Positions 36,591 to 46,328 of a stretch of 64,000 nt of DNA are shown here, in pieces. The translations under genes were made by a program, and so were the position numbers. The DNA is from Chlorops oryzae. Lineage: Eukaryota > Arthropoda > Insecta > Diptera > Chloropidae. The stretch spans positions 79,260,428 to 79,324,427 of the forward strand of contig CM035807.1 of assembly GCA_020466095.1 (NCBI GenBank), written 5' to 3'. The number at the start of each line of letters is the position of its first letter. Positions within the stretch are counted from its first letter, which is position 1. Under the pieces are notes generated by a model that did not search any database, was not told the origin of the DNA, and saw only the letters and a program-made list of their open reading frames with translations.

Positions 36591-37820
36591 TCGACCTTTG
36601 GTACTAATTGATTGAAGGTCATCACTTTGAAGATGTTTGTTGAAACCCAAAATTGACTTATTGACTTATGTTCCGGTTCAATTGCTTTAAATGAACCAAG
36701 AATATCATTGCAAAATAGCCTTATTAAATATTTATTTATATTATTTTATGATATATGAGTTAAATTGAGTAAAATCAACCATAGTTATACATTCTCAGCA
36801 AATGCAAAGAGATGAGATTTTACCTAAATTGAAAAATTTATTTACCCTCAAGCTGACATTAAAATAACAAAAGTCAGTGTGGTTAAAGTCCATACAGCAA
36901 AATAAATAATCCTAAACTATTTCATTGCGACCATTGCATACATATGCTAGAGAAAAGCATTTCGCTTTTCCCATTTTTGCCTTTGAAGTGAATACTAATG
37001 ACCGCATAAAAGCTGTTTGCTCAACAATTTCCAACACAATAATGCACCGAAACATTGCCAATAGATCGAAATTCTCCGGCGCATACGGTTCTACGAGTAT
37101 TTTCCATTTTCGTTTCTAACAATAAAAAGAATCTGTGAACGAGCGGCACATAAAATGCGGTCACACTTGGTACTTGATTCTGCAATTTCAATAAATTGAC
37201 CAAAGGATTTTTTTTATTGGCCAACAGATGTACGTGTAGATGTGTCAGTGTTCGCTTTCCGGTGAAGGAAACTAGGCTATGCAGACACAAAGGCAATGTG
37301 CATAAGCAACCGCAGGGAAATTGAAAATTTCCACAAGTGTTTGGCATTTGGTTAATCAGTTAACATTCTGGACCCTGCCAGGACTTTTAAATCGAAAAAT
37401 TTCTTGGCTTCCGTTTCATGTTCATATACAGATATACATTGTGTTGCCAGATGTTTCGCAATTTTTGGGTAGTTCCACTTTTCGCCTTAAATTTTTTTGA
37501 GACATAAGATATCCCGATTTATTACAAATATTCAGAAAATCCCTCCTTCCTGTTTTTGCTCACAAATATCCGAAAATAAGAAGGAAAAAAGATTTTCCGG
37601 AAATGTCCCACCCTCATTATTTACCCTGATAACATTCAATTTTTGGGCAACATTTTTCAAAAACAGTGTTACACCCACATATCTGAACATAATTTGCTAA
37701 AATTAAAATATTAAGTCGGCTATTCTGATAGATATATGCAGTGGCCACCGGAAAATTAGAAGAAAATTAGAGTGTTTAATAAATCTGAATCCTTGCCTCT
37801 TTCTTTTAGCTTATATTAAA
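36591..37820. other. Non-coding stretch
   Basis: No gene recognised. Confidence 0.45.
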
Positions 37821-38595
37821 AACAAGTAAGAAAGCTAAGGTCGGTCAAGCCCGACTTTGAAATACCCAGCGCCCCGACATTATTGGCGCACAATGTTTTG
37901 CCTCTCCATTTGTGGGCGTGGCAGTGGGCGGGCCACATTCATTTTTTTCTACACCTTTCGTTCGCCTTGGTCAACCTGTGTTGTGAATTTGACGTTTCTA
38001 CGCCTTTTCGTAGTTTACCAGTACACCAAATATCAATGTAATGTGTTGAGTGGTTCGCAAGTTACAAGCATTTTACTGAAAACAAATTAAATTTATTTGT
38101 GGGCGTGGCAGTGGGCGGATGTCTCCCATTTTTACTTAGGATCATACTCGAATCCCGATATACCTGTGCGCCAAATTTCGACTTGGTTGGTCTAGCCGTT
38201 TCGGAGGAGATCCGGACGCAGACGGGCGGACAGACGGACATGTCTAAATCGATTCAGTTTTTGATCCTGATCAAGGATATATATATATTGGGGATGTCAA
38301 AATCCCGGGATATCCCGGGATCCCGGAATTAGTCCCGGTGGTTTTCTTGGCTATTCAACAAAAGATTGATTAACACATCCATATATTTTAACTTCGACTA
38401 AACGATTTAAAAGATTTAAACGATTTTGTCCGATTTTTTTTTACGAATTTAACGATTTATTACTATTTTTTTAAATCCCGGGATCCCGGGATGGGCATGC
38501 CTAATATATATATGTCTATATCTACGGAGTTTAGTTGTGGCTGTTACAAGATTTGCACAAAACTAATATACCCCGCTTACGCTGGGTATAAAAAA
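37821..38595 (+). mobile_element. Family B DINE/mini-me-like element (copy 1)
   Basis: It starts AACAAGTAAGAAAGCTAAGG and a hairpin GTCGGTCAAGCCCGAC. It contains two TTTGTGGGCGTGGCAGTGGG blocks, GGCGGACAGACGGACATGTC, AAATCGATTCAGTTTTTGAT and CCTGATCAAGGATATATATA, and ends CGCTGGGTATAAAAAA. A hAT-like MITE (38289-38503) is inserted in its TA-rich segment. Closely related to 52897-53961 but with fewer internal repeats. Confidence 0.8.
38289..38503 (-). mobile_element. hAT-like MITE, 215 bp (copy 2)
   Basis: Reverse-orientation copy of the 4344-4550 element, starting TGGGGATGTC and ending GGGCATGCCTA. It is flanked by an 8-bp ATATATAT on both sides (38281-38288 and 38504-38511). The target is itself a TA run, so the duplication is less certain than at copy 1. 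CCCGGGAT palindromes occur near both ends, and this copy keeps a palindrome pair missing from copy 1. Confidence 0.88.
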
Positions 38596-38696
38596 GCACC
38601 TTGACGTTAGAGAAGCACATTGCAAGGGATCAGGGAGAGTGGGTGAATTAAAATGGGTATATTTTCGTGCCCATTGTGTAGAGTAGTGCCTCAATA

Positions 38697-39993
38697 AGGA
38701 TGGTCCGAAATAATTTTTACAAAATTTAAGTTTAACGAAATCTTTATTTTATTAACAACAAAACCAATTTTTTTTTGTGAAGTAAGAAATAGAGTACGCT
38801 TTTGAAAAAAATAAATTTCGAAATCAATTTTGTTTTTCTTTAGAAAATTTTCTAACTTTCTTCCTGATTCCCCCCATAAGCTTTTGACCAGCCTCCTTAT
38901 CAATAGTTTTGGACATTTCCCGCCATTTTTTTACAAAATCCGCAATGTTTCTCGAAGGTGTGGATCGTTTTTTGAGTCGTGACTTCATTATTGCCCAATA
39001 TCGTTCGATTGGCCGCAGCTCTGGGCAATTTGGTGGGTTAAGGTGTTTAGGCACAAATTCGACTTTATTGGCTTCAAACCATTCTATGGTTGATTTTGCA
39101 TAATGGGATGATGCCAAGTCAGGCCAAAACAATGGAGGATTATCGTGCTTCTTATATAAAGGAAGAAGAAGCTTGTTTAAACAGTTTTCGACGTAAATCT
39201 TAGCATTTATAGTTCCAGTTGTTATATAAGATTTACTTTTTAGTCCACACGAACAAATTGCCTGCCAAACCATATATTTTTTGGCGAACTTATCCAACTT
39301 CTGATATTTAAAAATTTCCTTAACAGCTCCTTTTTTACCTGCGACATAAAAAGTTTTGCCTGGAAGCTGCGAAAAGTCTGCTTTTAAATATGTCTCATCA
39401 TCCATAAGAATGCACCTTTCACGGCCACACAAAAGCTTTTCGTACAAGTTACGAGCACGAGTTTTGGCGGTTTTATTTTTTAAAAAGCTCCGGTTGGGAG
39501 CTTTTTGTACCACGAAAGAACGGAGCTGATGTTTTTGTTTAATACGATGTACTGTAGACTTTGATGTATTGAATTTTTTTGCCATATCTCGTTCAGAAAA
39601 GTCAGGCCTTCGCTTCCAAAAGGCTTTCACCTTGCGCACCAATTCTGGGTCCATAAATCCAACTTTTCTGCCACAACCTGCTTTTTGTTTCACGGTTCCT
39701 TCTTCTGCGAACTTCAAAACAACATTTCTAGCTGTAGCTCTGGAAACATTTGCCATTCTTCCAAGTGCAGCGTAAGTAATTGACTTGTTGTTAAGGTATA
39801 TGGACAAAATTTTTTTTCTCACTTCTTCTTTTCTGTCTTCCATTTCCGAAACTATTGAACACTAAAACAAAACCACAATGACAAATCATTTTTAGGACTT
39901 CTCCTGTCAGCTGCGAATATTTCACAGGGTTGCATTTTCGCAAACATACGCGTAATTAACTTTTAGTTTGTAAAATATTCCTGGACCAGTCCT
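38697..39993 (-). mobile_element. DD37E Tc1/mariner element, 1297 bp
   Basis: Contains the intact transposase at 38824-39843. TA lies next to both proposed ends (38695-38696 and 39994-39995). The left end reads AGGATGGTCCGAAATAATTT and the right end, reversed, AGGACTGGTCCAGGAATATT, both followed by TTACAAA. The terminal repeats are therefore imperfect over about 45 bp. The size fits ITmD37E elements known from mosquitoes and other insects. Confidence 0.82.
38824..39843 (-). CDS. Transposase, DD37E family, uninterrupted
   Basis: DDE-type cut-and-paste transposase of 339 aa with no stop or frameshift. Two helix-turn-helix regions can be placed at about residues 20-45 and 82-104, with a basic GCGRKVG linker at 56-62 that would act like the GRPR AT-hook. 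Catalytic residues: D149 in LMDDETY, D242 in WPDLASSH and E280 in LRPIERYW. Exactly 37 residues separate D242 and E280, the DD37E spacing that separates this family from mariner (DD34D) and classic Tc1 (DD34E). A basic C-terminus (KKVRKFSKEKQ) could aid nuclear import or DNA binding. The start at 39843 is the first ATG after the terminal repeat, and the length is normal for the family. Whether it is expressed cannot be read from the sequence. Confidence 0.93.
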   Translation of the reverse strand: MEDRKEEVRKKILSIYLNNKSITYAALGRMANVSRATARNVVLKFAEEGTVKQKAGCGRKVGFMDPELVRKVKAFWKRRPDFSERDMAKKFNTSKSTVHRIKQKHQLRSFVVQKAPNRSFLKNKTAKTRARNLYEKLLCGRERCILMDDETYLKADFSQLPGKTFYVAGKKGAVKEIFKYQKLDKFAKKYMVWQAICSCGLKSKSYITTGTINAKIYVENCLNKLLLPLYKKHDNPPLFWPDLASSHYAKSTIEWFEANKVEFVPKHLNPPNCPELRPIERYWAIMKSRLKKRSTPSRNIADFVKKWREMSKTIDKEAGQKLMGGIRKKVRKFSKEKQN

Positions 39994-39995
39994 TA

Positions 39996-40812
39996 TACTA
40001 GGCTTATACTTGATATCCAGCATTATTAATGTCACACTTAAGACAACCACAAACCAAAAAGATAATGTTCCTTTATTCATTTACTCATTTCAAAGAATTG
40101 AAAGAAGAAAGGATAATAAAAAATAAAAAAATCAAAACCCGCCTTCACTTGGTGCATCTTTTAAAAAGAAACTATCAACAGAATGGAACACTCTCTCATC
40201 GTGAATGGTTGAAAATAAAAACAAAATGTCCAACTATAAAAGCCATTTTCAGAGCAATAAAAGTTGTCAGAAGAGTAAATAACGGGAAACACAAGAGAAA
40301 AATAACAACAACAAAAAAATAAAAAGTGCAAACTTGAGTTTCATTTGATTGAAAGAAGAAATTGTTTTCATTTTCTTCCATCATTGTTTCATGGAGTGTC
40401 ACAAGCCGAGATACTATGCCACAATAATTGTTTACTTAGAAGCAATAAAACGGTTCCAAAATGAGTGAAGTCGATGAAAGCAATGATTTGAACAGACAAA
40501 ACATTTTAACCCTAATACGTTCCAGAGCTGTAGTCAATGTACATTTTAAATTTTAGTGAGAGACATAACATACTTTTCTGATTGCAGTCCATTGTTAAAA
40601 CTTTAATCAGATGGAAACTAGACTTCTTTCCAACTCTTTAATGCTTTTTTCTTTACTTTGGGAAATCGACTTAAAAAAGTAAGTTTTCTCAGGCCAATTA
40701 CTTAAAGTAAGAAACAACTTAGTCATCACATAAGCTTCGGAAGTTATTTTTGAAAAGAAAAGTTCAAAACTAAAACACGTCGGCTGTATCAAATTTAAGT
40801 TTTCTTTTTCTT
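39996..40812. other. Non-coding stretch
   Basis: No gene or repeat recognised. Confidence 0.45.
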
Positions 40813-42152
40813 ATATTTCCGCAAATGTTGGACCATCCGCCATCAGCAACATCCAGCATAGACAATAAGAGAGCGAAAATAATTTGTACGAAAGATATCG
40901 GATTTTTTGCAGCTGTTGTTCCTCCTCCATTCTAATGTAAATATTTTAAGTTGCTCATCATCTGGCAATGTGGACGCACCGCAATAAAAGGAAAGTCGTC
41001 GTCTTCATTTACTGCAGTTCGTTCTTCTTCCTTGCCCTGTACCGTGGGCTTCTCGTTTCGTGATTGTGCAACATCAAAATTTGCATTTCCCATTCCCATA
41101 ACAGCAATAAGAGAAACTTCAATTCGCGTTTCTTTTAAACGACTTCAAAGCGTCTTATGGGACGATTTTAAATTCCATGGTATAGAATTTTTTTCAAGCA
41201 AAATGTTAAAGAATTTTTCTACTTTTCAACAACAATAAATCTATATTAAGTTTTTTTCCTTTCGTCCTTTGAGTGAGCTAAAAACGCGCCGCATAAATCA
41301 CTCCCCAACTTCCATATCAACTTGAAAATTATATAAGCACTTTGTTGTACCTTCATGGCTTTATTAATCCGACAAAACGTTCATTATCTTTTACTCAAAC
41401 TTTTAATTAATTGAAAACTAAAACTTAAACTCTTTTCCCACCGCTTTTAAAAGGAGAAACTTTTGCAAAAAAAAAAAAAAAAATTCAAAAAGAAAATATT
41501 GAAGCGTGCACTGAGAGTTTAAAACTACAGACACACCGCAATGAGAATTAAAGGGAGAGCGGTCGACCATCATCTGCATCCTGCCTGGATGCACTCGATG
41601 GAAATTCTAGTTTTTTTTTCGAAGAAGAAAGAATTTATTACAACACAGTTTTAAGCTCTCGTTTTTTTTTATTTTTGTAAATTTACATTGAATATGAGAG
41701 AGATAAAAATAGTAAGGAATTCCTCGCAATGTTATAAGACTTGTATGGAAAACGGGTTTGTTGCTGATGTGATTATTTTATATTGGGCTTTTTTAGTCAC
41801 TTGATTTTGAAATGAGATAAAATAAGTTTTATTCCATTTTTCCCGACGATCCGCCTGTCTGGATTCAGGCTTCTTTAGGGGTATATTTAATTTCAAATAT
41901 CTTTAACATTTAGTCCCGATATTACAGTGCATACTTAAGGTCTCCTTAGCACTTAAGTAAAGCTTAAGTCTGTAAAACGTTTTTACAGTACAAATTTTAA
42001 GTGCTCCTTCAATAAGTTTTCAAATTAATTTAATGAAGGAATTTCACAAATTTTACGAATTTTAAAAAACTATAAACAAAAAGTATAGGTTTTTTCAATT
42101 GTTGCCTGCCGAAAACAATTTTCGTGAGTTTTGGATAACAATTGACTGTTAA
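40813..42152. repeat. 1.34-kb duplicated segment, copy 1
   Basis: Nearly identical to 43518-44865, from ATATTTCCGCAAATGTTGG to TGACTGTTAA. Only scattered substitutions and A/T-run length changes differ. On the minus strand an open frame (about 41135-40932) without an ATG at its start reads VAQSRNEKPTVQGKEEERTA and then DDDFPFIAVRPHCQMM; I do not recognise it. The segment ends inside a Harbinger-like MITE, abruptly at the mariner remnant. Confidence 0.92.
41913..42152. mobile_element. Harbinger-like MITE, truncated copy
   Basis: The left end GTCCCGATATTACAGTGCAT follows TTA. It matches 44626-44865, but the right third and right terminal repeat are missing because the mariner remnant follows directly. 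Confidence 0.8.
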
Positions 42153-43165
42153 CTTGTTGCCATTTTAAAGGTAATTTCATTATGCCTCTCTCATAAAAGC
42201 CCTCGTTCCTATTAGCAAATAAATTGAGACAGTCGAATTTCAGAAGCCTCTCTTGAAGCGAATGTTTCACCAGCAAAATTGTTCGCCCATGGACAGGAAC
42301 AGATGGTAATCACTTGGTGCCAGGTCCGGACTATAAGGTGGATGCAGAAGAACCTCCCAACCAAACTCCCGGAGCTTCTGGCGAGTCACTATCGATGTGT
42401 GTGGCCTGGCGTTGTCCTGATGGAACACAATTCCTCTCCTATTGGCCAAAGCTGGCCGCTTATGGGCGATTGCTTCCTTCAGACGGTCCAATTGTTGATA
42501 GTAGAGTTCCGAGTTAAGAGTTTTGCCGTATGGGAGCAGCTCATAGTAGATAATTCCCTGCCAATCCCACCAAACACACAGCAAAACCTTCCTGGCCGTC
42601 AATCCTGGCTTGGCCACCGTTTCCGCCGGTTCACCGTGTTTCGACCACGACCGTTTTCGCTTGGCGTTGTCGTAAGTGACCCACTTTTCATCACCAGTCA
42701 CCAACCGCTTCAGAAATGGGTCGATTTTGTTGCGGTTCAGCAGCGATTCGCAGATGGAAATTCGGTCTGTGAGGTTTTTTTGCGTTAACTCGTGTGGCAC
42801 CCATACATCGAGCTTCTTTGTGTATCCAGCCTTATTCAAATGGTTCCTAACGGTTTTTTGTGCAATCTTTAGCTCTTTGTAATCGAAACAGTGCTAACAT
42901 GACGGTCGGACTCGATAATTTCCATCATTTTATCGACATTTTCGACAATTGGCCTTCCAGTGCGTGGTGCATCCTTGACATCGAAGTTACCGGAACGGAA
43001 TCGACGAAACCAAAATTGCGCATGATTGGCTGTTACAGTATCAGGTCCATAAACGCTATTCACATTTTCAGCCGCCTGGCTTGCGTTTTCTCCCTTATCG
43101 AAGAAAAACTGTAAAATGTAGCGAATTTTCAATGATTTTTTGAATTTATTCGAGCTTGAGGTCAA
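42153..43165 (-). pseudogene. DD34D mariner transposase remnant
   Basis: A decayed mariner transposase, different from the Himar1-type copy at 1788 and closer to cecropia-type mariners (WVPHELTQ, VTGDEKW, LLCVWWDWQGIIYYELL). It starts at the ATG at 43165. Frame breaks lie near 42875 (after STVSITK), near 42270 (after LFLSMGEQF), and again near 42215. All three aspartate motifs survive: GDEKW, HQDNARPH and SPDLAPSDYH, with 34 residues between the last two. The C-terminal end is cut at KWQQV (42153), where the duplicated segment begins. No terminal inverted repeats were found, so the element lacks its ends. Confidence 0.9.
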
Positions 43166-43517
43166 CTTTCATAAGCATTTTTATTTTATTTTTTTCCGAT
43201 ATTTCGTCTTCATACCGAAGACTTCCTCAGGGATATTCTGATTTCTTAAAATTACTAACAAAAACAATTAAACAATGATAGGTCATTGCCTATCGACGTC
43301 ATCTTTCTAACTCTCTTTGCTGATGTCCATCTTTGACAAGCTCTCAAACAAAACTGAATCAATCAATCAAAAAAGTGTCAAAAAGCTTTTTTAGTAGGAA
43401 CTGTCATCTTTCTAATGCTCCCTAAGCGTGTAACACGATCTGGAATTATGACAACGCGAGATGCAGATAAATAACGTCGCTCTTCATTGGAAAAATAATT
43501 TCTTTTTACTACACCTA
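43166..43517. other. Spacer between the mariner remnant and duplicate copy 2
   Basis: 350 bp not present next to copy 1. It includes ATTTCGTCTTCATACCGAAGAC, an imperfect palindrome of GTCTTC, around 43203-43224. The 85-residue minus-strand frame that begins in copy 2 at 43635 (MEEEQQLQKIRYLSYKLF) runs into this spacer and ends at 43378; no domain is recognised. Confidence 0.5.
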
Positions 43518-44865
43518 ATATTTCCGCAAATGTTGGACCATCCGCCATCAGCACCATCCAGCATAGACAATAAGAGAGCGAAAATAATTTGTACGAAAGA
43601 TATCGGATTTTTTGCAGCTGTTGTTCCTCCTCCATTCTAATGTAAATATTTTAAGTTGCTCATCATCTGGCAATGTGGACGCACCGCAATAAAAGGAAAG
43701 TCGTCGTCTTCATTTACTGCAGTTCGTTCTTCTTCCTTGCCCTGTACCGTGGGCTTCTCGTTTCGTGATTGTGCAACATCAAAATTTGCATTTCCCATTC
43801 CCATAACAGCAATAAGAGAAACTTCAATTCGCGTTTCTTTTAAACGACTTCAAAGCGTCTTATGAGACGATTTTAAATTCCATGGTAAAGAATTTTTTTC
43901 AAGCAAAATCGTTAAAGAATTTTTCTGCTTTTCAACAACAATAAATCTATATTAAATTTTTTTTTTCCTTTCGTCCTTTGAGTGAGCTAAAAACGCGCCG
44001 CAATAAATCACTCCCCAACTTCCATATCAACTTGAAAATTATATAAGCACTTTGTTGTACCTTCATGGCTTTATTAATCCGACAAAACGTTCATTTTCTT
44101 TTACTCAAAGCTTTTAATTAATTGAAAACTAAAACTTAAACTCTTTTCCCACCGCTTTTAAAAGGAGAAACTTTTGCAAAAAAAAAAAAAAAATAAAAAA
44201 AAATTTGAAGCGTGCACTGAGAGTTTAAAACTACAGACACACCGCAATGAGAATTAAAGGGAGAGCGGTCGACCATCATCTGCATCCTGCCTGGATGCAC
44301 TCGATGGAAATTCTAGTTTTTTTTTTTTCGAAGAAGAAAGAATTTATTACAACACAGTTTTAAGCTCTCGTTTTATTTTTATTTTTGTAAATTTACATTG
44401 AATATGAGAGAGAGATAAAAATAGTAAGGAATTCCTCGCAATTGTTATAAGACTTGTATGGAAAACGGGTTTGTTGCTGATGTGATTATTTTATATTGGG
44501 CTTTTTTAGTCACTTGATTTTGAAATGAGATAAAATAAGTTTTATTCCATTTTTCCCGACGATCCGCCTGTCTGGATTCAGGCTTCTTTAGGGGTATATT
44601 TAATTTCAAATATCTTTAACATTTAGGCCCGATATTACAGTGCATACTTAAGGTCTCCTTAGCACTTAAGTAAAGCTTAAGTCTGTAAAACGTTTTTACA
44701 GTACAAATTTTAAGTGATCCTTCAATAAGTTTTCAAATTAATTTAATGAAGGAATTTCACAAATTTTACGAATTTTAAAAAACTATAAACAAAAAGTACA
44801 GGTTTTTTCAATTGTTGCCTGCCGAAAACAATTTTCGTGAGTTTTGGATAACAATTGACTGTTAA
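43518..44865. repeat. 1.34-kb duplicated segment, copy 2
   Basis: Partner of 40813-42152. Unlike copy 1, it continues into a complete Harbinger-like MITE. On the minus strand the DDDFPFIAVRPHCQMM frame ends with TAG at 43639-43637, and an ATG at 43635 opens the next frame. This could reflect two old transposon ORFs, but I cannot assign them. Confidence 0.92.
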
Positions 44866-44937
44866 ACCGCTTGACACTTAAGGTGTTCTTAAGTCTTCAA
44901 GCTTCCTCAACTTAAGTATACACTGCAATATCGGGCC
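44626..44937. mobile_element. Harbinger-like MITE, 312 bp, complete
   Basis: Terminal inverted repeats GGCCCGATATTACAGTGCAT (left) and the complement of GGCCCGATATTGCAGTGTAT (right) extend to CTTAAG. TTA duplication at 44623-44625 and 44938-44940. The interior is rich in CTTAAG/ACTTAAG palindromes. The TTA target and GGCC ends point to PIF/Harbinger. Confidence 0.9.
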
Positions 44938-45034
44938 TTAGTCGTCAAGATAAAATGATTTAAAATAAATTTAAAAAACAATAAACAATTAAAAATTATT
45001 TTAAAAAAAATTAAAGAACTATATCAAAAATAAC

Positions 45035-45119
45035 ATATCGTCGCCTCAGAAAACGACTGTCGTATGTCGCATGTATTTCTTATGGGACATACGACAGTCG
45101 TTTTCTGAGGGGACGATAT
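45035..45119. repeat. 34-bp near-perfect inverted repeat (hairpin)
   Basis: Arms 45035-45068 and 45086-45119 are complementary over 34 bp with one mismatch (position 45043), around a 17-base loop. The arm contains CTCAGAAAACGACTGTCGTA. It sits in AT-rich DNA about 100 bp after the MITE at 44626. It could be a very small transposon derivative or a transcribed hairpin. Confidence 0.93.
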
Positions 45120-45869
45120 ATCGACCAAAAGTACTTTACAAAAATTTGATTTTTCAAAAATTTTTAATAAATTTAAATTATAGAGGTTTTATTGTGCATA
45201 AAAAATCGATAGTCTAGAAGACAGAATAATTGTTCCGGTGGCTGAGAATATAAGTTTCAAGCATCAAATTGAACCTACAAAATGTTTTTCCACAACACAC
45301 AAATCCCAGAATGTTGCAGGCCACAAAAAGAGAAGCAACACGATGGTATGGTGGAACATCTGTTACGAAATCCTTGATTAAAAAGCCTTAAACAACAGAA
45401 AAAATTTTTGGATTCGACTTCAGGAATTTCCCACATTCGAATTATCAAATAAAATAATTTTTACAATTGAACCAATGTTACAACTGCAAATTATTGTTCA
45501 ACTCTTCTCAAAATTGAATGGAATGAACCTAGTTGAGACGCTCATAAAATCATTTTTATTGCTTTTAGTGAGCAATACGTTTTATTGTGGGTATTTATCT
45601 ATCTGTCTTTTAACAAACAATTTCGAAACTGAGAATAGAAGAACCATAAATATGAGAAAATATGTATCCGCTTTTTTTTTTTTCATATAGAAAACAAACA
45701 CATTAACCTCTAGAGAACAGCAACTTTATTCGGTTCCGAAATCTTTATACAACGACATCAAAAAAAAATTATGGAAAGAATCTTACAGGCTAGAAAGGGG
45801 TCTAAAGGAGCTTGAAATAGAGCTAATATCGGTTAATCATGTGTTTGTGTGTCCAGTGCAAATTAGTTT
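45120..45869. other. Non-coding stretch
   Basis: No gene recognised; the frame at 45475-45690 is AT-driven. Confidence 0.4.
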
Positions 45870-45873
45870 TTAG

Positions 45874-46324
45874 CCCTTTGATGCCCGATGTTGAATATAG
45901 GCATTCAAACGTTCTATCTCTCTCTTTCTGGAGTTTAAATTATATAATACAATAAAAATTGGTTGGTTTAAGTGGAGTTTGGTGGACATGTAGTCGACAT
46001 TAAGTAGACCTGGAGTAAAGGATTTCAAAAAAGGTAATAACTTAATTTAAATTGTTTATTTTTTTTTTAGTAAAAAGCAATTTTTACAGATTTCAAGCAC
46101 AAACATAACAAAAAACGATGGAGAAGAAAAATTTTGTAATTTTATTGGTTGTTCAAAAAGAACTAGGACTTTCATTGTTTGAAGAAAACTTATTCCAGCA
46201 CCTAAGATTATTGATCGAAATATGTTAAAACCGGTCGCCTGGTTGAACATCAGCACCATTATCTTTTGTTTTAAGCCGAAAAGAATATTATTAGACAGCA
46301 GATTAAAATTTGGGCATCAAACGG
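45874..46324. mobile_element. Possible piggyBac-like MITE, 451 bp
   Basis: The left end CCCTTTGATGCCC follows TTAG. The right end, reversed, CCGTTTGATGCCC, is followed by TTAA (46325-46328). A one-base decay of the left TTAA target would explain the mismatch. CCC(T)TTG ends and TTAA are typical of piggyBac-like elements. Confidence 0.45.
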
Positions 46325-46328
46325 TTAA

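Noticed and set aside
35750..36607. 285-residue open frame and its overlapping companions
   Set aside because: They are translations of a pyrimidine-rich repeat (SFSLSFSL pattern) with no start or domain support.
40951..41238. 95-residue plus-strand frame, also seen at 43656
   Set aside because: It is repeated because the DNA is duplicated; the minus strand is more coding-like and no domain is seen on the plus strand.
42279..42882. Plus-strand frames of 67-169 residues
   Set aside because: Antisense shadows of the mariner transposase remnant.
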